In this document: positions 1 to 8,558 of the stretch, in pieces
How positions within the stretch are numbered: position 1 is the first letter of the stretch
Layout: the number at the start of each line of letters is the position of its first letter
Assembly (NCBI GenBank): GCA_944321295.1
Contig: CALUKU010000021.1
Location: 1-54,833 of the forward strand
Source: an uncultured Prevotella sp.
Lineage (GTDB): Bacteria; Bacteroidota; Bacteroidia; Bacteroidales; Bacteroidaceae
Reading direction: 5' to 3'
Length of the DNA stretch: 54,833 nucleotides
Program-made: the position numbers and the translations under genes
Notes under the pieces: generated by a model
Databases searched by the model: none
Told to the model about the DNA's origin: nothing
The model's input: only the letters and a program-made list of their open reading frames with translations

Positions 1-23
1 CGGGAGAGTAGGAGGCCGCCTTC
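1..23 (+). rRNA. rrf: 5S rRNA, 3' end (partial)
   Basis: The first 20 or so bases (GGGAGAGTAGGAGGCCGCC) match the conserved 3' end of bacterial 5S rRNA, and a strong intrinsic terminator follows directly. The window therefore begins at the very end of an rRNA operon read left to right. Only this tail is present, and its exact 3' end is approximate. Confidence 0.8.
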
Positions 24-32
24 TTTATGGGT

Positions 33-75
33 AGCGTTCCTTGGAGCGATAAAGCTCCGGGGAACGCTTTTTTAT
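33..75 (+). terminator. rRNA operon terminator
   Basis: Stem AGCGTTCC (33-40) pairs with GGAACGCT (61-68). An inner GGAGC/GCTCC stem (43-47, 54-58) extends it, and a T-run follows. It lies just after the 5S 3' end. Confidence 0.9.
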
Positions 76-205
76 TATTCTTAGGGCTAATGGGGCTGAT
101 GGGCTAAATAATCCCAATAGGCCAGATGGGCCAATAAGCAGAATGAGGTGGATAAGCCTATTATGTTAGCTAATTTGTTGATGAGCGATGTTTATATAAT
201 TATAT

Positions 206-241
206 AAAAGCCGCTATGATTGGTAAATCATAGCGGCTTTT
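206..241. terminator. Bidirectional terminator after sdaA
   Basis: A perfect 15-bp stem (206-220 with 227-241) is flanked by A-run and T-run, so it can work on both strands. On the minus strand it lies 83 bases past the stop codon of the serine ammonia-lyase gene. The stretch 76-205 between the two terminators holds only a G/T-rich low-complexity run and no gene. Confidence 0.8.
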
Positions 242-323
242 ATGTTTATTTGTGATTTAATGCTGTAAAAACTATTGTTGAGCAGCTGTGTAGAAATCAC
301 ATTTTTGTGAATAGTAGAGGCTG

Positions 324-1550
324 TTATATCTCCCTTGCGCTGTTAGGGTCGAGTATTTTGGCGAGGCCGCCAGAACCTGTTTCTTTGTACAGGGACGGAA
401 TATCGTGACCAGTCTGTTTCATGACGGTTGCGACCCTGTCGAATGATACGCGGTGGCTGCCGTCAGAGAAGGCGGCATAAAGGTTTGCGTCAAGGGCGCG
501 TGTGGCTGCAAATGCGTTGCGCTCGATGCAAGGTATCTGTACAAGGCCGCAAATGGGGTCGCATGTCATGCCAAGATGGTGCTCGAGTCCCATTTCTGCG
601 GCATATTCAATCTGTGACGGGCTGCCGCCGAACAATTGGCAGGCCGCACCGGAAGCCATTGCGCATGCTACGCCTACTTCACCCTGACAGCCTACGTCTG
701 CGCCAGAGATTGAGGCGTTTTGCTTGACGATATTACCTATCAGTCCTGCCGTCGCCATGGCGTGCAGTATGCGTGTGTCGTTGAAATTATGTCCCCTTGA
801 CAGGTGGTAGAGTACTGCCGGCAAGACGCCTGAGGCTCCGCATGTAGGCGCTGTCACAATTGTGCCGCCCGAGGCGTTCTCTTCGCTTACCGCCAAGGCA
901 TAGGCGTAAACGAGGCCTCGCGTTTGGAGTGATTGCTTGTAACCTGACGCTTTAACGTAATAATAAGGTGCCTTTCGGGCGATGTTGAGCGGGCCGGGCA
1001 AGCGTCCCTCATGGTTCAGGCCCCGCTCGACGGCTGCCTGCATGGCCTTCCATGCTTCCATCAGGTAGTCCCAAATGTCGCTGTCTTCGCATATGTCGAC
1101 GTATTCCCAATAGCTATGCCCGGTGTCCTCACACCATTTCATTATTTCGGTCAGCGTGTTCATCTCGTACACTTCGGGCGAGTTGAACGCGTCATCTTCG
1201 CCTTTTCCTTCAGAGAGGGCGCCTCCGCCAATGCTGTAGACGACCCATTCGTCCGTAGGCTTGTTGGCGGCGTTGAGCGAAACGAATTTCATTCCGTTGG
1301 GATGGAACGGCAGGAACACCTCCGGTTTCCAATTGATTTTTACTGGCGCAGTGGCCTGCAGCACCTCTATTATGGCTGTGTCGGTCATATGGCCTTTGCC
1401 CGTGGCGGCCAAACTGCCGTATAGCGTGACTTCGAACGCCGCCGCGTCGCGGTGTTTACCTAAAAACAACTTGGCCGCCTTGTTAGGCCCCATCGTGTGG
1501 CTGCTTGACGGCCCTTTACCTATTCTGTACAATTCCCTCAAAGATTTCAT
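324..1550 (-). CDS. sdaA: L-serine ammonia-lyase, iron-sulfur dependent
   Basis: Converts L-serine to pyruvate and ammonia in the cytoplasm using an oxygen-sensitive 4Fe-4S cluster. The 408-aa protein is the single-chain form with the beta-type N-terminal domain fused to the alpha-type catalytic domain. The family signature GPSSSHTMGP is at residues 13-22. The C-terminal half carries the cysteines expected as cluster ligands in APTCGASG and in CDPICGLVQIPC. Length is normal for the single-chain family. The ATG at 1550 fits a good upstream promoter (1581-1612). It is transcribed alone on the minus strand with a hairpin terminator 83 bases downstream. Identification is firm; substrate specificity for serine over threonine rests on family membership. 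Confidence 0.95.
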   Translation of the reverse strand: MKSLRELYRIGKGPSSSHTMGPNKAAKLFLGKHRDAAAFEVTLYGSLAATGKGHMTDTAIIEVLQATAPVKINWKPEVFLPFHPNGMKFVSLNAANKPTDEWVVYSIGGGALSEGKGEDDAFNSPEVYEMNTLTEIMKWCEDTGHSYWEYVDICEDSDIWDYLMEAWKAMQAAVERGLNHEGRLPGPLNIARKAPYYYVKASGYKQSLQTRGLVYAYALAVSEENASGGTIVTAPTCGASGVLPAVLYHLSRGHNFNDTRILHAMATAGLIGNIVKQNASISGADVGCQGEVGVACAMASGAACQLFGGSPSQIEYAAEMGLEHHLGMTCDPICGLVQIPCIERNAFAATRALDANLYAAFSDGSHRVSFDRVATVMKQTGHDIPSLYKETGSGGLAKILDPNSAREI

Positions 1551-1580
1551 AATAGAAATTCCGCTAAATTAATTTACGTG

Positions 1581-1612
1581 CAAAGTTAGCTTAAAAAGAG
1601 AACATTAGCAAA
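1581..1612 (-). promoter_or_regulatory. sdaA promoter
   Basis: Read on the minus strand: TTTG (1609-1612), 20-base spacer, TAACTTTG (1581-1588). This is the Bacteroidetes -33/-7 arrangement, 30 bases before the sdaA ATG. Confidence 0.75.
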
Positions 1613-1716
1613 TGGGCACGCTTATTTTATCAGCCTTGTAACATAAGATAACGTTGCGCGGCGTTGATGTTTACGCATGAAATGCACAGACGTTACGCCT
1701 TGTTTGGCATTGTCGT

Positions 1717-1802
1717 GCAAAAGGCGGTCTTTTGGCTTGCCGAAGCTTACCTTTTACCTCGTAAAAGCTTATCTTTTGCAAGGCGAAAGGTAACCTTTTG
1801 CA
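1717..1802. repeat. Dispersed palindrome module, copy 1
   Basis: Four short palindrome-like units of the form AAAAGgynrcCTTTT, spaced about 22 bases apart, e.g. GCAAAAGGCGGTCTTTTG and GAAAGGTAACCTTTTGC. It lies in the 460-base gap between the divergent sdaA and the gene at 2011. Apart from this module and the two promoters I see nothing in that gap. Confidence 0.75.
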
Positions 1803-1922
1803 ATGGTAGGCTGCGGCGGTCTGGCAGATATGCCTTATCATGCGTTCGGCTGCCGTTCGGGGCATGGGTGGCCGCGAGCTTACATTTTCAGGTGAAGGCA
1901 TGGCTTTTCAGATAAAAAACAC

Positions 1923-1930
1923 TATCTTTG
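1923..1930 (+). promoter_or_regulatory. -7 element, TATCTTTG
   Basis: Perfect Bacteroidetes -7 element 80 bases before the ATG at 2011. No clear -33 element is seen. It lies so close to the alternative TTG at 1948 that the start at 2011 is preferred. Confidence 0.6.
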
Positions 1931-2010
1931 TAGACGGCTAATGCGCCTTGCGGCTGAAGCCTGCGGCATGGCACAGGTGTGCCGCCGATGAAAATAAGGA
2001 GCGAAAAAGG

Positions 2011-2595
2011 ATGTGGAAAATAAAACGTATGATGGTGTGGCTCGGCCGGATACACCGCTGCCGAGGGTTCGGGGTGCAGTCGCCTTGGGCTTACCGCCTC
2101 GTGCGCAATGTCATCAACGAGCGCTATCCTTATTACGCTTACGCCCCGCTGGCCGTGGCGCATCCTCATGCCGACGCCGTTACCCGTAAGCTGTGCGAGC
2201 TGTGCCTGCGTCTGGCCAACTATGTGCAGCCGCGGCGCACGGTCTGCGTCGGCGCCCGTGACGCTGCTTTCGAGGCATACGTCAAGGCCGGGTGCAAACG
2301 TACCGATTGGCAAGACATGACGTGCGAACAGGATATGGGTATGGCGGCAGGAGTAGACTTCGCACTGCTCTTTCCGTCGCCTCTGGCTTCTGCCGGGCTT
2401 AAGGCTATGGCCGACGGCGCTGAAGACGGCTCAATGGCAGTGTTAATCGGTATTCACGAGAATAATGATATGAAGTTCCTGTGGCGCGAATGTAGGCGGA
2501 GCGTGAAGGACGTGGTGCTATTCGACTTGTATTATTGCGGTCTTGTATGCTTTGACCGCAAACGTTATAAACAAGAGTATGTAATTAACTTTTAA
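2011..2595 (+). CDS. Methyltransferase-like conserved protein
   Basis: A 194-aa cytoplasmic protein. The N-terminal signature HRCRGFGVQSPWAYRLVRNV and the C-terminal YYCGLVCFDRKRYKQEYVINF-like end resemble a Bacteroidales family usually labelled class I SAM-dependent methyltransferase. The expected glycine-rich SAM loop is weak here (TVCVGARDAA), so catalytic activity is uncertain and I give no gene symbol. I chose ATG 2011 because AAGGAG lies 9 bases before it. The longer frame from a TTG at 1948 has no such site and starts nearly at the promoter. It lies 12 bases before the cobalamin adenosyltransferase gene, so the two are probably co-transcribed. Confidence 0.7.
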   Translation: MWKIKRMMVWLGRIHRCRGFGVQSPWAYRLVRNVINERYPYYAYAPLAVAHPHADAVTRKLCELCLRLANYVQPRRTVCVGARDAAFEAYVKAGCKRTDWQDMTCEQDMGMAAGVDFALLFPSPLASAGLKAMADGAEDGSMAVLIGIHENNDMKFLWRECRRSVKDVVLFDLYYCGLVCFDRKRYKQEYVINF

Positions 2596-2607
2596 CCATA
2601 AACGGCT

Positions 2608-3171
2608 ATGAAAATAACAAAGGTATATACTAAGACCGGCGACGAGGGTACGACCAGTCTTATCGGAGGAGTGAAGGTAAGGAAGACCAACTCGCGTATC
2701 GAGGCTTACGGAACCGTCGACGAGCTGAGCGCCGACCTCGGCCTGCTGGCCTCGTTCATGAAGGACGGTCCAGACAAGAACCTGATTTACCGCATACAGC
2801 GCAACCTGTTCACCGTGTGCTCGTATCTCGCTACGGACAAGGCAAAGACCCCCTTGGCGCCGTCATACACGCTCGACCCCGCCGAAGTGGCCGTGCTCGA
2901 GAAGGAGATTGACACCATAGTGGCCGGTATTCCGCAGCAGACGGCCTTCATCCTGCCGGGAGGCTCGCACGAGGCGGCCATCGCCCACGTCTGCCGCACG
3001 GTGTGCCGCCGCGCCGAGCGCAGGATATTCTTCCTCGGCGAAAGCACCGAGCTTGACCCCGAAGTGCTGCAATACATGAACCGCCTGAGTGACTATTTGT
3101 TTGTCCTGGCGAGGAAATTAAACTTTGTTGACGGTGTTAGAGAAAAAACATGGCAGAAATCTTGCGAATAA
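2608..3171 (+). CDS. Cob(I)alamin adenosyltransferase, PduO type
   Basis: Transfers the adenosyl group of ATP to cob(I)alamin to make adenosylcobalamin, the cofactor of enzymes such as methylmalonyl-CoA mutase. The 187-aa length is typical of the PduO/MMAB family. The ATP-binding N-terminus YTKTGDEGTTSLIGG is at residues 7-21 and the helix RIEAYGTVDELSADLG follows. The second conserved segment HVCRTVCRRAERRIF near residue 132 has the conserved arginines of the active site. The protein is cytoplasmic with no signal peptide. It follows the methyltransferase-like gene by 12 bases. The family is clear; which dependent enzyme it serves cannot be read from this window. Confidence 0.93.
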   Translation: MKITKVYTKTGDEGTTSLIGGVKVRKTNSRIEAYGTVDELSADLGLLASFMKDGPDKNLIYRIQRNLFTVCSYLATDKAKTPLAPSYTLDPAEVAVLEKEIDTIVAGIPQQTAFILPGGSHEAAIAHVCRTVCRRAERRIFFLGESTELDPEVLQYMNRLSDYLFVLARKLNFVDGVREKTWQKSCE

Positions 3172-3191
3172 GAAAAAATATATTACTTTTG
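3162..3191 (+). promoter_or_regulatory. Promoter of the DUF2795 gene
   Basis: TTG (3162-3164), 19-base spacer, TACTTTTG (3184-3191). It overlaps the end of the preceding gene and lies 33 bases before the next ATG, so the small gene can be transcribed on its own. Confidence 0.65.
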
Positions 3192-3224
3192 CGCTCAATT
3201 AAAAACACTTAAAAATTAAAGGTT

Positions 3225-3446
3225 ATGTATTGGACACTTGAATTAGCTTCAAAGCTTGAGGATGCGCCGTGGCCCGCAACGAAAGACGAGCTTATCGACT
3301 ATGCCATCCGCTCGGGCGCGCCCTTGGAAGTGCTTGAGAACCTGCAAGAGATAGAAGACGAAGGCGATGTCTACGAAAGCATCGAGGATATATGGCCTGA
3401 CTATCCCACGAAGGAAGACTTCCTTTTCAACGAGGACGAATATTAA
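3225..3446 (+). CDS. DUF2795 small protein
   Basis: A 73-aa very acidic protein (MYWTLELASKLEDAPWPATK...). The pattern PWPATKDELIDYAIRSGAPLEVLENL matches the DUF2795 family, whose members are small and of unknown function. The acidic C-terminus ends EDFLFNEDEY. It has its own promoter and is followed by an AT-rich inverted repeat. No catalytic motif, signal or membrane segment is seen. Confidence 0.85.
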   Translation: MYWTLELASKLEDAPWPATKDELIDYAIRSGAPLEVLENLQEIEDEGDVYESIEDIWPDYPTKEDFLFNEDEY

Positions 3447-3460
3447 GTTTTGATTAAGAG

Positions 3461-3534
3461 TTAAGGGTTAAGAATTAAGAAAATATGCCCGGCATGTAAG
3501 GCGCACGGCTTATTTTCTTAATTCTTAGCCCTTA
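3461..3534. terminator. AT-rich inverted repeat, probable terminator
   Basis: Arms 3461-3485 and 3511-3534 are inverted copies of a TTAAGGGTTAAGAATTAAG-like sequence, with CTTAATTTTTAATT downstream. It lies between the DUF2795 gene and porP. A shorter hairpin of the same AATTAAGAATTAA type lies at 32993-33019. Confidence 0.55.
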
Positions 3535-3559
3535 ATTTTTAATTCCTTACTCCTATTTA

Positions 3560-3567
3560 TAATTTTG
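3560..3567 (+). promoter_or_regulatory. T9SS operon promoter, -7 element TAATTTTG
   Basis: Consensus Bacteroidetes -7 element 40 bases before the likely porP start. It overlaps a possible TTG start at 3565, so that codon cannot be in the mRNA made from this promoter. Confidence 0.6.
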
Positions 3568-3606
3568 TTTTGTGCAATAAAATCGCACGTCTTGCGTTAT
3601 AATGTC

Positions 3607-4545
3607 GTGCGAAAACGTCTATTCATCATATTAGCAGTGCTGTCGCTCGCCGTCACTAAGGCCGGCGCCCAGTATGACGTGTCGTTCAGCCACTATTGGG
3701 ACCTTGAGCCTTATTACAACCCGGGAGCCGTAGGCAAGCAGCAGAAGCTTAACGTGGCCGCCGTGTATGCGCTGAGCTTCGCCGGCTTCGAGAACAACCC
3801 CAGGTCGATGTACGTGGGCGCCGACATGCCGCTTTACCTGCTGAAGAACTATCACGGCGTGGGCGTGTCGCTGCTAAACGACCAGATAGGCCTGTTCACC
3901 CACCAGCGCATAGCCCTGCAGTACGCCTTCAAGCACCGCCTGTTCGGCGGAATGATAAGCGCCGGCGTGCAGGTGGGGCTGCTCAGCGAGAGCTTCGACG
4001 GCTCCGAGCTTGACATCGAAGACACGAGTGACCCGGCGTTTACCACGTCTGAAGTCAACGGAAGCGCCTTCGACGTGGGCTTCGGCCTGTATTACACCCG
4101 CGGTCCGTGGTACGTCGGAGTGTCGGCCCAACACCTTACGTCGCCCCTCGTCGAACTGGGCGAAACCAACGAGTTGCAGATAGATCCGACGTTTTATTTG
4201 ACCGGCGGATACAATATTAAACTAAGAAATCCGTTTCTTACTATACATCCGTCAGTGCTCGTCAGGACGGACGGACTGGCCTGGCGGGCCGACGTTTCGG
4301 GCCGGCTCGTATATACGAACGACAAGAAAATGCTCTACGGCGGCGTGTCATACAGCCCTACCAATTCGGTTACGGTGCTCGTGGGCGGCAATTTCCACGG
4401 CATACACATCGGCTACAGCTACGAGGTGTACACGTCGGCCATCAGCATAGGCAACGGCAGCCACGAACTGATAATAGGCTACCAGACGGACATCAACCTG
4501 TTCAAGAAAGGACGTAACAAGCATAAAAGCGTTAGAATACTATAA
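3607..4545 (+). CDS. porP: PorP/SprF family T9SS outer-membrane protein
   Basis: Predicted outer-membrane beta-barrel of the type IX secretion system, partner of the GldK/PorK-GldN/PorN ring. The mature part begins QYDVSFSHYWDLEPYYNPGA, the usual PorP/SprF opening after the signal peptide, and continues as alternating amphipathic strands. The signal peptide is RKRLFIILAVLSLAVTKAGA. No ATG lies in frame. TTG 3565 overlaps the promoter, so I chose GTG 3607, which places the signal peptide at the N-terminus (TTG 3592 is possible). The protein is about 312 aa, normal for the family. gldK follows after 8 bases, giving the standard porP-gldKLMN order. Confidence 0.9.
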   Translation: MRKRLFIILAVLSLAVTKAGAQYDVSFSHYWDLEPYYNPGAVGKQQKLNVAAVYALSFAGFENNPRSMYVGADMPLYLLKNYHGVGVSLLNDQIGLFTHQRIALQYAFKHRLFGGMISAGVQVGLLSESFDGSELDIEDTSDPAFTTSEVNGSAFDVGFGLYYTRGPWYVGVSAQHLTSPLVELGETNELQIDPTFYLTGGYNIKLRNPFLTIHPSVLVRTDGLAWRADVSGRLVYTNDKKMLYGGVSYSPTNSVTVLVGGNFHGIHIGYSYEVYTSAISIGNGSHELIIGYQTDINLFKKGRNKHKSVRIL

Positions 4546-4553
4546 GGTAAGAT

Positions 4554-6002
4554 ATGAAGAGAATAAGTAAAATAGTGGTGCTCGGCCTCCTGGCCGCAAT
4601 CACGCTGACGGGCTGCTTCGGCGGACGCATGTCTTCGTCGGGCCGCGGCGGCGAGGTGGTCGGCGTGAGCGGCAAGCGCTTTACCGAGCCGACGCCTTAC
4701 GGAATGACCCTCATCAAGCGCGGCTACCTTAAGATGGGACTTGAGAAGGACGACAGCCTTTGGGGCAGGCAGACGCCTACGAAGGAAATCTCGGTTGACG
4801 GCTTCTGGATGGACGAAACCGAGGTCACCAACTCAGAGTACAAGCAGTTCGTCTATTGGGTGCGCGACTCAATCCTGCGCACGCGCCTGGCCGACCCCGC
4901 TTACGGCGGCGACGAAACCTACATGATAACCGAAGACAAGAACGGCGACCCCGTGACGCCGCATCTCAACTGGAAAAAAGCGCTGCCCCGCAAGCCCAAC
5001 GAGGATGAGCAGCGCGCCATCGAGAGCCTCTACGTCACCAATCCCGTAACGGGTGAGAAAATGCTCGACGCCAGCCAGATGAACTATCGTTACGAGGTTT
5101 ACGACTATACGGCTGCCGCGTTGCGCCGCAACCGCCTCGACCCGTCGCAGCGCAACCTCAACACCGACGTCCCGGTTGACCCCGACGCCGTGGTGATGAT
5201 ATCCAAGGACACGGCTTACATCGACGACGAGGGCCGCATCGTGAGGCAGACCATCGACCGCCCGCTCAGCGGCCCGTGGGACTTCCTCAACACTTACATC
5301 GTCAACATCTATCCCGACACTACTTGTTGGGTTAACGACTTCGTAAATTCCGACAACGAAACATACATGCGCCTTTACTTCAGCAGTCCTACGTACAACG
5401 ACTATCCCGTAGTGGGCGTCACCTGGGAACAGGCCAATGCCTTCTGCGCCTGGCGCACGGACTACCTTCTGAAGGGCCTCGGCGGCGAGGCGCGTTACAT
5501 CCAGCGCTACCGTCTGCCCACCGAGGCTGAATGGGAATACGCCGCCCGCGGCAAGGAGGGCACGGAGTTCCCGTGGGAAGAGGTGGACGTGAAGACCGAG
5601 GACGGCTGCTTCTACGCCAACTTCAAGCCTGACCGCGGCAACTACACCGAGGACGGCAACCTTATAACGAGCCGCGTGGGCCTGTTCTCGTCAAACTCCA
5701 ACGGACTTTACGACATGGCCGGCAACGTGGCCGAATGGACAAGCACGACCTACACCGAAGGCGGTATCGACGCCATGAACGACCTCAACCCCGAGTTGAA
5801 GTATAATGCCGCCAAGGAAGACCCGTACAGCCTGAAGAAGAAGAGCGTGCGCGGCGGATCATGGAAAGACCCCGAGTCTTACATCCGTTCGGCATGGCGC
5901 ACATGGGAGTATCAGAACCAGCCGCGCTGCTACATTGGTTTCCGTTGCGTGAGAAGCCTTGCATCTACTACAAGCACAAAACAAAAAGGGAGGAAGAAAT
6001 AA
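4554..6002 (+). CDS. gldK: T9SS ring lipoprotein GldK/PorK
   Basis: Periplasmic outer-membrane lipoprotein which, with GldN, forms the large ring of the type IX secretion system. The 482-aa protein starts with a lipoprotein signal ending LTGC (lipid-modified Cys21). The rest is a formylglycine-generating-enzyme/sulfatase-modifying fold, seen in GYLKMGLE, the segment WMDETEVTNSEYKQFVYW, RLPTEAEWEYAARG, GLYDMAGNVAEW and the final VRGGSWKD...RCYIGFRCVR. In GldK this fold is structural. It is 8 bases after porP and 2 bases before gldL, clearly one operon. Confidence 0.95.
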   Translation: MKRISKIVVLGLLAAITLTGCFGGRMSSSGRGGEVVGVSGKRFTEPTPYGMTLIKRGYLKMGLEKDDSLWGRQTPTKEISVDGFWMDETEVTNSEYKQFVYWVRDSILRTRLADPAYGGDETYMITEDKNGDPVTPHLNWKKALPRKPNEDEQRAIESLYVTNPVTGEKMLDASQMNYRYEVYDYTAAALRRNRLDPSQRNLNTDVPVDPDAVVMISKDTAYIDDEGRIVRQTIDRPLSGPWDFLNTYIVNIYPDTTCWVNDFVNSDNETYMRLYFSSPTYNDYPVVGVTWEQANAFCAWRTDYLLKGLGGEARYIQRYRLPTEAEWEYAARGKEGTEFPWEEVDVKTEDGCFYANFKPDRGNYTEDGNLITSRVGLFSSNSNGLYDMAGNVAEWTSTTYTEGGIDAMNDLNPELKYNAAKEDPYSLKKKSVRGGSWKDPESYIRSAWRTWEYQNQPRCYIGFRCVRSLASTTSTKQKGRKK

Positions 6003-6004
6003 TA

Positions 6005-6889
6005 ATGACCGAGTACAGCAAATATAACATCATCTACCGCCTCCAGAAATGGCTGGACAGCGTTCCCGGACAGACGTTCATGAACTACGCTTACAGCTGG
6101 GGTGCGTCAATCGTGATTTTGGGTACGCTTTTCAAGCTGACCCACCTGCCCGGAGCCAACTTCATGCTTTACCTCGGCATGGGCACCGAGGTCGTGATAT
6201 TCTTCATTTCTGCGTTCGACCGTCCGTTCGACAAGACAGCCATCGGCAAGGATCTGCCGACGCACGTTTATAATGAAGAGCTTGAGCAGCAGGCCGACGG
6301 CGAGGCTTATGACGGTGAAGGCGCGCCTGTGGCGTCGCAACCCGTATCAGGCGGCGTTGCGGTACAGCCCGGCATGGTGGCTTATGTCGGCCCCGTAGGC
6401 GCTCAGCCCGTGGCCGGACAGTCGGTGGAAGGCGGTGCCGAGGCAGCCACGGTAAGTCCTGACGCTCCGCAGGGCGTGGCCTTAGGACAGGGCGCACAGC
6501 CGGTTGTCGCCGGTCAGCCCGTGCCAGGATGGGTGTCGGCACAGCAGCAGGTGTCGCCTGAAATGGAAGAAGCCACCAGCAATTACGTTGACGAGTTGAA
6601 GAAGCTTACCGAAACACTGGCTAAGGTTTCCGAGCAGAGCGCACGTCTTACGCGTGACTCCGAGGAGATGGAAAACCTCAACCGCACGCTCACTGGTATA
6701 TGCAAGGTGTACGAGATGCAGCTTAAGGGCGCCAGTTCGCAAATCGGAACTATTGACGAAATCAACGAGCAGTCGCGTAAGATGGCGTCGCAGATTGAGC
6801 AGCTTAACAAGATTTACGCACGCATGATTGAGGCCATGACCGTAAATATGCGTGCCGCCGCGCCCAACGGCAACAACGCAGAAGTGTAA
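6005..6889 (+). CDS. gldL: T9SS motor protein GldL/PorL
   Basis: Inner-membrane part of the proton-driven GldLM motor that powers T9SS. The 294-aa protein has two N-terminal transmembrane helices (about residues 27-42 and 48-70) in the segment YSWGASIVILGTLFKL...MLYLGMGTEVVIFFISAF. The C-terminal half is a coiled-coil-like cytoplasmic region (VDELKKLTETLAKVSEQSARL...). Between them, about residues 95-180, lies a low-complexity stretch rich in Ala, Gly, Val, Gln and Pro. The frame is open upstream into gldK, but ATG 6005, two bases after the gldK stop, gives the family N-terminus. gldM follows after 6 bases. Confidence 0.93.
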   Translation: MTEYSKYNIIYRLQKWLDSVPGQTFMNYAYSWGASIVILGTLFKLTHLPGANFMLYLGMGTEVVIFFISAFDRPFDKTAIGKDLPTHVYNEELEQQADGEAYDGEGAPVASQPVSGGVAVQPGMVAYVGPVGAQPVAGQSVEGGAEAATVSPDAPQGVALGQGAQPVVAGQPVPGWVSAQQQVSPEMEEATSNYVDELKKLTETLAKVSEQSARLTRDSEEMENLNRTLTGICKVYEMQLKGASSQIGTIDEINEQSRKMASQIEQLNKIYARMIEAMTVNMRAAAPNGNNAEV

Positions 6890-6895
6890 ATTATA

Positions 6896-8446
6896 ATGGC
6901 AATAAAGAAAAGACCGGTATCTCCCCGCCAGAAGATGATAAACTTGATGTATGTCGTCTTGATGGCAATGCTCGCGCTCAACGTTTCTACGGAAGTGCTC
7001 GAGGGCTTCACCCTCGTGGAGGAGAGCCTGCAGCGCACCACTAAGAACTCGTCGTCAGAGAACGACGTGCTCTACGGTGACTTCGAGGCGCAGATGAAGG
7101 CGAACCCTCAGAAGGTTAAGGCGTGGTTTGACAAGGCCACCGCCGTGAAGCGCATGAGCGACTCGCTATTCAACTTTGCGCAGGAGCTTAAGGTGGCTAT
7201 CGTGAAAGAGGCCGACGGGGATGACGGTGACGTGAACAACATAGAGCGCAAGGACGACCTTGAGGCGGCCAACCAGGTAATGCTCGCTCCCGGCTCGGGA
7301 CAGGGCAAGAAGCTGTTCGACGCCATCAACTCGTTCCGTGAGCGCATACTGACGATGGTCACCGACGAGCACCAGAAGGCCATAATAGCCAGCAACCTCA
7401 CCACGGAGTTGCCCAAGAACGCAAGGACTATGGGTAAGAACTGGCAGGAATACATGTTTGAGGACATGCCCGTGGCTGCCGCCGTGACGCTGCTTTCAAA
7501 GCTGCAGAGCGACGTTCGCTATGCAGAGGGCGAGGTGTTGCACACCCTTGTGGCCAATATCGACATGAAGGACATACGCGTCAACAAGCTCAGCGCTTTC
7601 GTCATACCCAACGCGCAGACAATTGTGCGCGGCGATAAGTTCTCCGCCCAGATAGTGATGGCGGCCGTCGACACTACGCAGACGCCGCAGATTTACATCG
7701 GCGGACGGCAGATGAACTTGCGCAACAATACATACGAGATAGTGACGAGCCGCACGGGCGACTTCAGCCTGACTGGTTATATAACGATGAGAAACGGCAG
7801 CGGCGACGTCATCCGTCGTGATTTCACCCAAAAATACACCGTGGTAGACCCGAGCGCGACGGTTTCGGCCGACCTGATGAACGTGCTTTACGCCGGTTAC
7901 AACAACCCGATAAGTATCAGTATTCCGGGCGTTCCGCTCACCAAGGTGTCGGCAACGATGAGCGGCGGAACGCTGCAGCCCGTTGCTCCGGGCCGCTACA
8001 TAGCCCGTCCGTCGGCAGTAGGCAAGGACGTAACCATCAGCGTTTTGTCAACACAGACAGGCTCGGCGCGCCAGGTGGGGCAGTTCACGTTCAAGGTGCG
8101 CAAGCTGCCTGACCCGACGCCTTACATCCAGATAGGCGACAACCGCTTCCGTTCGGGCGGCCTTGCAAAGGCTTCGCTGATGTCTGCTCCCGGCATAAAG
8201 GCCGCCATTGACGACGGTCTGCTTGACATACCGTTCAACGTGCTCAGCTTCGAGGCCGTGTTCTACGACAACATGGGCAATGCCGTGCCGATGGTGTCTG
8301 ACGGCGCTTCGTTCACGCAGCGCCAGCGCGAAACGTTCCGCAGGCTGTCGCGCAACAAGCGTTTCTACATCACCCGTATCACGGCCGTTGGTCCTGACGG
8401 CATAAAGAGGACGCTGCCTGCGTCGATGGAGGTTATCGTCAAGTAG
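6896..8446 (+). CDS. gldM: T9SS motor protein GldM/PorM
   Basis: Inner-membrane anchored periplasmic shaft of the GldLM motor. The 516-aa protein begins with a short cytoplasmic tail, then one transmembrane helix, MINLMYVVLMAMLALNVSTE, which carries the family hallmark NLMYVVLMAMLALN. A helical segment and beta-sandwich domains follow (e.g. FVIPNAQTIVRGDKFSAQIV and ISIPGVPLTKVSATMSGG). The length matches GldM/PorM. It is transcribed with gldL (6-base gap). gldN follows after 112 bases with no terminator between. Confidence 0.95.
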   Translation: MAIKKRPVSPRQKMINLMYVVLMAMLALNVSTEVLEGFTLVEESLQRTTKNSSSENDVLYGDFEAQMKANPQKVKAWFDKATAVKRMSDSLFNFAQELKVAIVKEADGDDGDVNNIERKDDLEAANQVMLAPGSGQGKKLFDAINSFRERILTMVTDEHQKAIIASNLTTELPKNARTMGKNWQEYMFEDMPVAAAVTLLSKLQSDVRYAEGEVLHTLVANIDMKDIRVNKLSAFVIPNAQTIVRGDKFSAQIVMAAVDTTQTPQIYIGGRQMNLRNNTYEIVTSRTGDFSLTGYITMRNGSGDVIRRDFTQKYTVVDPSATVSADLMNVLYAGYNNPISISIPGVPLTKVSATMSGGTLQPVAPGRYIARPSAVGKDVTISVLSTQTGSARQVGQFTFKVRKLPDPTPYIQIGDNRFRSGGLAKASLMSAPGIKAAIDDGLLDIPFNVLSFEAVFYDNMGNAVPMVSDGASFTQRQRETFRRLSRNKRFYITRITAVGPDGIKRTLPASMEVIVK

Positions 8447-8558
8447 TCGCAGGGCAGGGTGTGGGCCGGTAAGAGGCTGTGTCGAGGCGATTATGCGGCA
8501 TGCTTCCGTCTGCGCCCCGGCACTTTGAAATAAAAGTAAAAAACGAATATATAAGGAT

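Noticed and set aside
1717-1802. CRISPR array
   Set aside because: Units are about 22 bases apart with no constant-length unique spacers, and the units themselves vary; they are palindromes, not direct repeats with spacers. The same applies to the other module copies.
1948-2010. N-terminal extension of the methyltransferase-like protein from TTG 1948
   Set aside because: It starts 18 bases after the -7 element and lacks a ribosome binding site, while ATG 2011 has AAGGAG at good spacing.
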